NCBI GenBank assembly: GCA_001804345.1
Contig: MHFU01000028.1
Span: 1 to 9,658, forward strand
Source of the DNA: Omnitrophica bacterium RIFOXYB12_FULL_50_7
Lineage (GTDB): Bacteria > Omnitrophota > Omnitrophia > Omnitrophales > Aquincolibacteriaceae
DNA length: 9,658 nt
Direction of reading: 5' to 3'
Shown: piece by piece, positions 5,872 to 9,658 of the stretch
Layout: every line of letters starts with the position of its first letter
Position numbering within the stretch: position 1 is the first letter of the stretch
The notes under the pieces: generated by a model
The model's input: only the letters and a program-made list of their open reading frames with translations
What the model was told of the DNA's origin: nothing
Database searches by the model: none
Translations under genes and position numbers: made by a program

Positions 5872-5906
5872 GGAAACGGGGAAAGGGTAACGTTGAACGT
5901 TTCCCG
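5819..5906. repeat. Heptanucleotide-periodic repeat, patch C, spanning a stop codon
   Basis: Tandem 7-nt units: GTCAAGC (5819), GCAACGC (5826), GGGGAAC (5833), GTTCTTC (5840), GGGGAAC (5847), GGGAAAC (5854), GGAACTC (5861). After a 3-nt slip come AGGAAAC (5871), GGGGAAA (5878), GGGTAAC (5885), GTTGAAC (5892) and GTTTCCC (5899). GTTTCCC is the exact complement of the unit at 5854, within a perfect 9-bp inverted pair CGGGAAACG (5853-5861) and CGTTTCCCG (5898-5906). The patch begins inside the gene that ends at 5871 and stops 17 nt before the convergent permease gene. Confidence 0.72.
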
Positions 5907-5923
5907 AATTTCCATTCGAGGAA

Positions 5924-7021
5924 TCAATAGTTCGCTTTTTCCAGCCTGAAGAGCGCAAACGTCGCAAAGAGGATATTCCCGCCCCATGCGCTAAAGAACG
6001 GAAAGAGTCTTCCGGATTTCCCCAGAGCGAGCAGGACTGCGTCGCTCACATGGAATGCGAACACCATGCCTGCGCACACCAGAACGCTCATAGCAATCGC
6101 TTTGCGGTTGCGAACGGTTCCCAGGAAGGGGATGGCGAGTAGCAGCATGACGAGCCCTTTCCAGGGCGCGGCCATGCGGTTGTAAAGATCTACTTTCTCT
6201 GCGTATACCGAAATACCGTTCTCTCTCAGCTTATCGATCGTGTATTTAAGTTCGTGGTAAGAAAGAAAAGAGCTGTCGCTCGCCGTGTTAATCAAGTCCC
6301 GTGGTGTGATCGTGATATCCGCATAACTTTTTTTCGTGATGATCAAGGGTTTTCCGAGGACATCGCCCTGAACGTCCGCTTGATATTCTGTGATCCCTTC
6401 AAAAAGCCAACGGTCGCCGGTCCAGGCGCCTTTTTGAGCAAAGATTTTTTGCGCAGTGTGATGGGTCACGGGGTCCAGCCAGATGATGATCGCGTCTTCG
6501 ACGGTCTTGGACTTTGGGGCGAATTTTCGGAAATAATAAAGTGTGTTGCCTCCGGAATAATATGTGACGTTTTTGAAGACCTTCCGATCCTTGTTGTCTT
6601 TTTTCTTCTCGATGTAGATCTCCAGGAGCTCGCTGGCCGTGCGGGAAGTTTTTGGAACCACGCGATCGGCAACGAGGAAGGTGACGATCCCGAGCAAAAG
6701 TCCCAGGAAGATCATCGGCCGGACAATGGTCAGGATCTTAAGGCCGGCGGCTTTCATGGCCAGGAGTTCGTTGTGAAGGCCAAATTGGACCAAAAGGAAA
6801 ATGGTTCCGAGCCATATGGCCCACGCGATGGTTTGGGTAAACGAGATCGGGATGAGCGACAGATAGTAGCGGAAAATGATCAAGATGGGGGTCTTGTTCC
6901 TCAGGAGTTCGTCGAGGTTATCAAAGAGGTCCGCCACCATAATCAGGAAAATGAGCGTGAGCGAGCAGAAAACGGTCGGGAAGATTAATTCTCTCACAAG
7001 ATATCGGTCCAATACTTTCAA
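5924..7021 (-). CDS. LptF/LptG-family lipopolysaccharide export permease
   Basis: Inner-membrane permease of the LptBFGC system, which extracts lipopolysaccharide and passes it to the periplasmic bridge. Its 365 residues match the family length (about 350-370). The topology is the usual 3+3 membrane helices around a periplasmic jelly-roll: helices near 11-33, 47-82 and 97-120, periplasmic domain about 122-265, then helices near 285-303, 308-331 and 338-360. Hallmarks are NELLAMKAAGLK (84-95), the coupling-helix motif facing the LptB ATPase, and NRMAAPWKGLVMLLLAIPF (281-299). LptF and LptG are too alike to separate by eye, so no symbol is given. It lies 55 nt downstream of comF on the same strand, so the two may be co-transcribed. 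No second lpt permease gene is in the window. Confidence 0.93.
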   Translation of the reverse strand: MKVLDRYLVRELIFPTVFCSLTLIFLIMVADLFDNLDELLRNKTPILIIFRYYLSLIPISFTQTIAWAIWLGTIFLLVQFGLHNELLAMKAAGLKILTIVRPMIFLGLLLGIVTFLVADRVVPKTSRTASELLEIYIEKKKDNKDRKVFKNVTYYSGGNTLYYFRKFAPKSKTVEDAIIIWLDPVTHHTAQKIFAQKGAWTGDRWLFEGITEYQADVQGDVLGKPLIITKKSYADITITPRDLINTASDSSFLSYHELKYTIDKLRENGISVYAEKVDLYNRMAAPWKGLVMLLLAIPFLGTVRNRKAIAMSVLVCAGMVFAFHVSDAVLLALGKSGRLFPFFSAWGGNILFATFALFRLEKANY

Positions 7022-7028
7022 AAGAGTC

Positions 7029-7035
7029 TCTCCTT
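7029..7035 (-). promoter_or_regulatory. Shine-Dalgarno that fixes a TTG start
   Basis: On the minus strand AAGGAGA sits 7 nt before TTG (7021-7019) of the permease gene. The near-perfect match and spacing make the TTG start convincing. The protein begins MKVLDRYLVRE, as LptF/LptG proteins normally do. Confidence 0.85.
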
Positions 7036-7076
7036 AAGAGTTACGTTAGGAAACCAGCACCGTTCCATGTTTAATT

Positions 7077-7826
7077 TTACGAGTGAACGGACAGTATCTT
7101 ATCCGCGCTAGGGGCGAATCTCAAACTGTTTTTATAGTCGGGCGAAGCGGCTCTTGCAAGTGCCAGGAAATCCACGCGTCTGGCGCCGTGGATTTTCAGA
7201 AGACGGGCTGCTTCATTTGCGGTTGCGCCGGTGGTCAGAACATCGTCCAGAAGAAGAAAAGACCTGCCAAGGACTTTCTTGGGGCGCTTTAGTTTGAAGG
7301 CGCCATAGATATTGATCGCACGTTCACACTGACTCAGAGAAGTTTGGCTCGGAATGGCTCGGTGCTTGATCAAAAGAGATCTTTCGACGGGCGGCGTGAG
7401 CCAAGGCGCAAGCATCGTCGCGAGGATCTCCGCCTGATTAAAATGTCTTTTCATGAGTTTCAAGCGATCGATCGGGATGGGAAGGATGCAATCGTACCAA
7501 AAGTCGGAGGTGACGGCCTGCGCAAGCCTGATGGCACGCTTTTGGCAGGCCTTGAGAAGATAATCTTTGCGCGCGTACTTGACGCCACGCAGAAGCTCTT
7601 TGACCGGGGAGCTGTAGGCATAAACGGTCCAGGCATGATCCAAATGTTCAAAGCGTTCGTCGACAAGGGCTTTTTCCATGGGGCAGGCAAGGGCGTCTAA
7701 GTCTCCGGCGCAACGCCGGCAGAGGATTTTTTCCTCAAGGTCGAGATTGACGCGGCACACTTCGCACGCGGCTGGGTAGAAGAGACGGATGAGGGCTTCT
7801 CGGTAGTTGCGGAACATGGGGTGCAT
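7077..7826 (-). CDS. comF: ComF-family phosphoribosyltransferase-like protein
   Basis: ComF proteins are linked to DNA uptake and handling of internalised single strands; many non-competent bacteria also carry one. Using the ATG at 7826 the protein has 249 residues. A zinc-finger-like N-terminus has paired cysteines (C21/C24 and C36/C39, from ACEVC and LCRRC). Then come PIPIDRLKLMKRHFNQAEIL (116-135), the ComF signature, the segment PSQTSLSQCERAINIYGAF (159-177) and the PRPP-binding loop LLLDDVLTTGAT (192-203). The frame stays open to a GTG at 7991, but those extra 55 residues are Pro/Arg-rich and unlike the family, so they are left out. ATG 7817, three codons later, is equally possible. No Shine-Dalgarno is seen. 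TATGAT at 7835-7830 is a -10-like hexamer very close to the start. The permease gene follows 55 nt downstream. Confidence 0.88.
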   Translation of the reverse strand: MHPMFRNYREALIRLFYPAACEVCRVNLDLEEKILCRRCAGDLDALACPMEKALVDERFEHLDHAWTVYAYSSPVKELLRGVKYARKDYLLKACQKRAIRLAQAVTSDFWYDCILPIPIDRLKLMKRHFNQAEILATMLAPWLTPPVERSLLIKHRAIPSQTSLSQCERAINIYGAFKLKRPKKVLGRSFLLLDDVLTTGATANEAARLLKIHGARRVDFLALARAASPDYKNSLRFAPSADKILSVHS

Positions 7827-8265
7827 TCTATCATAAAAATCAAATAACGGACTCTCCGGATGGGGCGGAGGGGCAATGTGCGTATCTGGCCGGATTTTTG
7901 AACGAGGGGGGCGAGGACGGAGTTTCGTGTTGAGCAGGCATGGGGCGACGAATATTTCCATGAGAGTGTGATGGGTGCAGGGTGATTCCACAGATTTTTC
8001 TGAATTTAGAAGGCGTTTTGTTCCCCTTTTAGTGTTTTTTCAGCTCCGTTTTTAGCTTGGTGGATTCCGTAGATTCAGCAAAGACAGAAGCGGCTATTCA
8101 ATGCTATGAATGCTAGTTTTTGCTATGAGGTATTTTTTGTAAGGCCATTGTAAACACATAAAAAAAGTGATAAGCATTTGGTATGGTTAGAGAAATGGTA
8201 TTGAAAAACGGAGATGGGTTCATGAGACAAATGAAAGAGAATGAAACCTTAAGTCAGAGAAATTT
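7827..8265. other. Long divergent intergenic region, left part, no gene recognised
   Basis: This lies between the divergent comF and the gene at 8650. The first ~160 bases are GC-rich and open in the comF frame but look non-coding. From about 8000 it becomes AT-rich, with runs of T and A (for example 8160-8166, AAAAAAA) of the kind found near promoters. No -35/-10 pair is convincing. The promoter of the gene at 8650 and the comF promoter are presumably here. A plus-strand frame opening at 8183 has no supporting features. Confidence 0.5.
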
Positions 8266-8315
8266 CAGTCCAAGCTTTTCATTTCTTTTCCAGAACGATA
8301 GTTTGGACAGCCCCA
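8266..8315. repeat. 50-bp perfect direct repeat, copy 1
   Basis: Identical over 50 bases to 8350-8399, with an 84-bp period. It starts CAGTCCAAGC and ends TTTGGACAGCCCCA. The copy joins the outer end of one stem-loop element to the start of the next, with an internal GTCCAA/TTGGAC pair. Confidence 0.95.
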
Positions 8316-8357
8316 ATTTCAACTGTGTTGAAATCGATTGGTATTGGGACAGTCCAA
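8303..8357. repeat. Stem-loop element 1 of a three-member family
   Basis: The outer arms 8303-8317 and 8343-8357 pair at 13 of 15 positions (TTGGACAGCCCCAAT with ATTGGGACAGTCCAA). The tip is a perfect 8-bp stem, ATTTCAAC (8316-8323) with GTTGAAAT (8327-8334), and a 3-nt loop. The imperfect terminal inverted repeats give it a MITE- or REP-like look. Confidence 0.85.
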
Positions 8358-8399
8358 GCTTTTCATTTCTTTTCCAGAACGATAGTTTGGACAGCCCCA
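8350..8399. repeat. 50-bp perfect direct repeat, copy 2
   Basis: The second copy of the 50-bp unit at 8266-8315. The sequence that follows diverges at once: copy 1 continues with an AT-rich stem tip, copy 2 with a GC-rich one. Confidence 0.95.
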
Positions 8400-8442
8400 T
8401 TCCGCCTTCGTGGCGGCGGGATGATAAGTATTGGGACAGCCC
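8387..8442. repeat. Stem-loop element 2, GC-rich tip
   Basis: It has the same framework as element 1 (GGACAGCCCCA at 8389-8399 and TATTGGGACAGCCC at 8429-8442) but a different tip. ATTCCGCC (8399-8406) can pair with GGCGGGAT (8415-8422), or CCGCC with GGCGG (8412-8416) around a 5-nt loop. Both sides of the stem have changed together relative to elements 1 and 3. Confidence 0.8.
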
Positions 8443-8523
8443 GGAAATACCTCGCCGCGCCGTAGCATCCTTTTCCACAAATCCAACGTTCCAGGTTTCT
8501 TTTAATAGTAAGAAGGTAGTTTT

Positions 8524-8572
8524 GACGGCCCCAATTTCAACTTCGTTGAAATTGAGTGGTATTGGGACCGCC
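8524..8572. repeat. Stem-loop element 3, diverged flanks
   Basis: GACGGCCCCAAT (8524-8535) is complementary to ATTGGGACCGCC (8561-8572) at 10 of 12 positions. The tip is a perfect 9-bp stem, AATTTCAAC (8533-8541) with GTTGAAATT (8545-8553), and loop TTC. Upstream, TTTCTTTT (8496-8503) and TAGTTTTGAC (8517-8526) echo the flank of the 50-bp repeat, so this is an older, diverged copy. Confidence 0.82.
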
Positions 8573-8583
8573 GCAAGCGCATG

Positions 8584-8600
8584 CCTGCCGGACAGGCAGG
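8584..8600. repeat. Short GC-rich palindrome upstream of the last gene
   Basis: CCTGCC (8584-8589) pairs with GGCAGG (8595-8600) around GGACA. No T-run follows, so it is not an intrinsic terminator. It lies 49 nt before the ATG at 8650 and would be in the 5' leader if transcription starts upstream. Confidence 0.65.
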
Positions 8601-8649
8601 GATCCATAGTTTTTGGTGAACACAAATTCTCGAAAGGGGCACGAAAACC

Positions 8650-9658
8650 ATGAAGGCACTTACCGCACGGAAGATCATCGCGATTTTTACCGCAGTCAGT
8701 TTGGCATTTTTACAGGCCGTTCCGGCCGGAGTAGCGGCGAACACCCCTGTGGATCAGATCGACGGGACGAGTGTGCTCACTTCTGAAAAGCCTGCGACGG
8801 ACACCACGGCAAAACCGGTTTCCGCACAAGCCACGGCTTCTCCCACAACCACTGATTTTCAAATGGATACCGGCGGGATCGTAAGGGGAGATGCCTCGGC
8901 TTCGGAAGCAGTTCCAGCCGTTGTCGAACAGCCTGTCGCGAACGAGGGTTCCCCCGAAGATCTTACCAATGACCAGCTCCAGAGCCGGATTGATCAGCTT
9001 CTCGAAGAAGCTCGTCTTCTTGAAGAACAGGCGGTGGCGCAAGTGCAACAAGCTTCGGTTCTGAGTGAGCGGGCTGCTCAGGAGCAACAGGCTGCGGCTG
9101 AGATCATCCGCAAGGGTCAAGAAGACGCGAAGATCGCCCAGGCACTGACGCAGCAGGGGCAGGCTCTCTTACTCGCAGCAGAAAAAGAGATGGCTGCCGT
9201 CACGGCTCGTGAAAAAAACGCACGAGCGGAGCTGTTAGCGCTCCGGAAAAGGAAACCTTCCAAGGCTGTTTTACTCAAAATCAGAGCGCTTACGGCGGAA
9301 TTAAATCTTCTCGCGAAGCAGAGATCTTCGAGCGCGAGGAAAATCGCGAATGCAAGAGTGATTCTTCAGGATGCTCAGAAACGCCAGCAACTTGCTACCG
9401 CGCTCGCGGCAACAGGAGAGCAGAAGCTTCAAGCAGCGAACAAACTATTAATTGAATCGGCATCCCTGCAAGAGCAGGCACAGGCTTCAAGAACAGAAGT
9501 GGCCTCCAAGGTCGCTCAGGCAAACGAGTTGAAAACCCATCTCATTCCCCCCGCGGTGCAGGTGTATGTGGATGCGTTGAAGCGGGACGGATATGACGTC
9601 AAAGTGAATGTGTTGCTTCTCAAGTGCGCGGCCGGCACTAAGTGTATTGGTGGGACTC
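8650..9658 (+). CDS. Secreted or surface coiled-coil protein, 3' truncated by window edge, unknown function
   Basis: The frame is open from ATG 8650 to the last base with no stop: 336 codons visible. Residues 1-30 form a signal peptide (K2, R7, K8; core IIAIFTAVSLAFLQAV; cleavage after VPA or VAA). Residues 31-103 are a Thr/Ala/Ser/Pro-rich low-complexity linker. Residues ~104-298 are one long Ala/Gln/Glu/Leu-rich segment with coiled-coil character (for example DQLLEEARLLEEQA), broken by a Lys/Arg-rich turn near 199-205 (RKRKPSK) that suggests an antiparallel hairpin. From ~299 the character changes to PPAVQVYVDALKRDGYDVKV and a Cys pair (C326, C332), probably the start of a globular domain beyond the window. 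A Shine-Dalgarno-like AAAGGGG lies 11 nt upstream. I recognise no family; the coiled coil alone does not reveal a function. The total length is unknown. Confidence 0.88.
   Translation, partial: MKALTARKIIAIFTAVSLAFLQAVPAGVAANTPVDQIDGTSVLTSEKPATDTTAKPVSAQATASPTTTDFQMDTGGIVRGDASASEAVPAVVEQPVANEGSPEDLTNDQLQSRIDQLLEEARLLEEQAVAQVQQASVLSERAAQEQQAAAEIIRKGQEDAKIAQALTQQGQALLLAAEKEMAAVTAREKNARAELLALRKRKPSKAVLLKIRALTAELNLLAKQRSSSARKIANARVILQDAQKRQQLATALAATGEQKLQAANKLLIESASLQEQAQASRTEVASKVAQANELKTHLIPPAVQVYVDALKRDGYDVKVNVLLLKCAAGTKCIGGT

Noticed and set aside
6254..6988. Plus-strand frame of 244 codons opposite the permease gene
   Set aside because: It is a charged, low-complexity shadow of the clearly coding LptF/LptG frame, which has the family motifs and an excellent ribosome site.
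7827..7991. 55-residue N-terminal extension of ComF from a GTG
   Set aside because: It is Pro/Arg-rich, unlike ComF N-termini, with no ribosome site; the family-like sequence starts at the ATG at 7826 or 7817.
8266..8572. CRISPR array
   Set aside because: There are only two identical repeats and one diverged copy, the intervening sequences are themselves conserved stem-loops rather than unique spacers, and no cas gene is present.
8183..8653. Plus-strand open frame of 156 codons with repeated SFSFLFQNDSLDSP segments
   Set aside because: The protein repeat is just the translated 50-bp DNA duplication and stem-loops. There is no good ribosome site, and the end overlaps the start of the well-supported gene at 8650.
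8254..8744. Minus-strand frames with repeated LSKLSFWKRNEKLGL segments
   Set aside because: They are readings of the same repeat array on the other strand, with no domain and no start signal.

Overview
The window looks like chromosomal DNA of a Gram-negative (outer-membrane) bacterium of moderate GC. The evidence is an LptF/LptG-type lipopolysaccharide export permease, several Sec-type signal peptides, good Shine-Dalgarno sites, and a GH57 glycogen branching enzyme close to a DUF2582 winged-helix gene and glgC. This combination reminds me of Omnitrophota or neighbouring PVC-group lineages. The assignment is a recollection-based inference, not something the sequence proves.

Layout, left to right. 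Positions 2-985 (+) hold the C-terminal two thirds of a GH57 1,4-alpha-glucan branching enzyme, cut by the left edge. Positions 1122-1334 (+) hold a small winged-helix DUF2582 protein followed by a strong intrinsic terminator. A 232-bp gap with no gene leads to a tiny predicted secreted protein (1632-1895) and a zinc-ribbon/one-TM/helical-repeat protein (2009-3319). A tightly coupled three-gene operon follows: a degenerate receiver-domain protein (3417-3818), a 99-aa protein with a DUF370/RemB-like N-terminus (3815-4114) and glgC (4111-5373). They are joined by ATGA overlaps. Next is a second small secreted protein (5545-5871). On the minus strand, comF (7077-7826) is followed by an LptF/LptG permease (5924-7021, TTG start). 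Between comF and the last gene lie about 820 bp without a credible gene. They hold a family of three related stem-loop elements, two of them inside a 50-bp perfect duplication. The last gene (8650 to the right edge) encodes a signal peptide, a low-complexity linker and a long Ala/Gln/Glu-rich coiled coil, and it continues past the window.

How the genes may work together. The branching enzyme and ADP-glucose pyrophosphorylase are both glycogen-synthesis functions, although glgA is not in the window. The receiver-like and RemB-like proteins are translationally coupled to glgC, so they may tune glycogen synthesis or be co-expressed with it.

The most unusual signal is structural. Three gene 3' ends (3313-3395, 5382-5516, 5819-5906) carry unrelated sequences that share one architecture: degenerate tandem heptanucleotides arranged as inverted arms. 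Two of the three run into coding sequence. One supplies a stop codon, and another encodes the C-terminal tail of a secreted protein. Together with the compensating stem-loop family at 8303-8572, this is the best candidate here for something not previously described.
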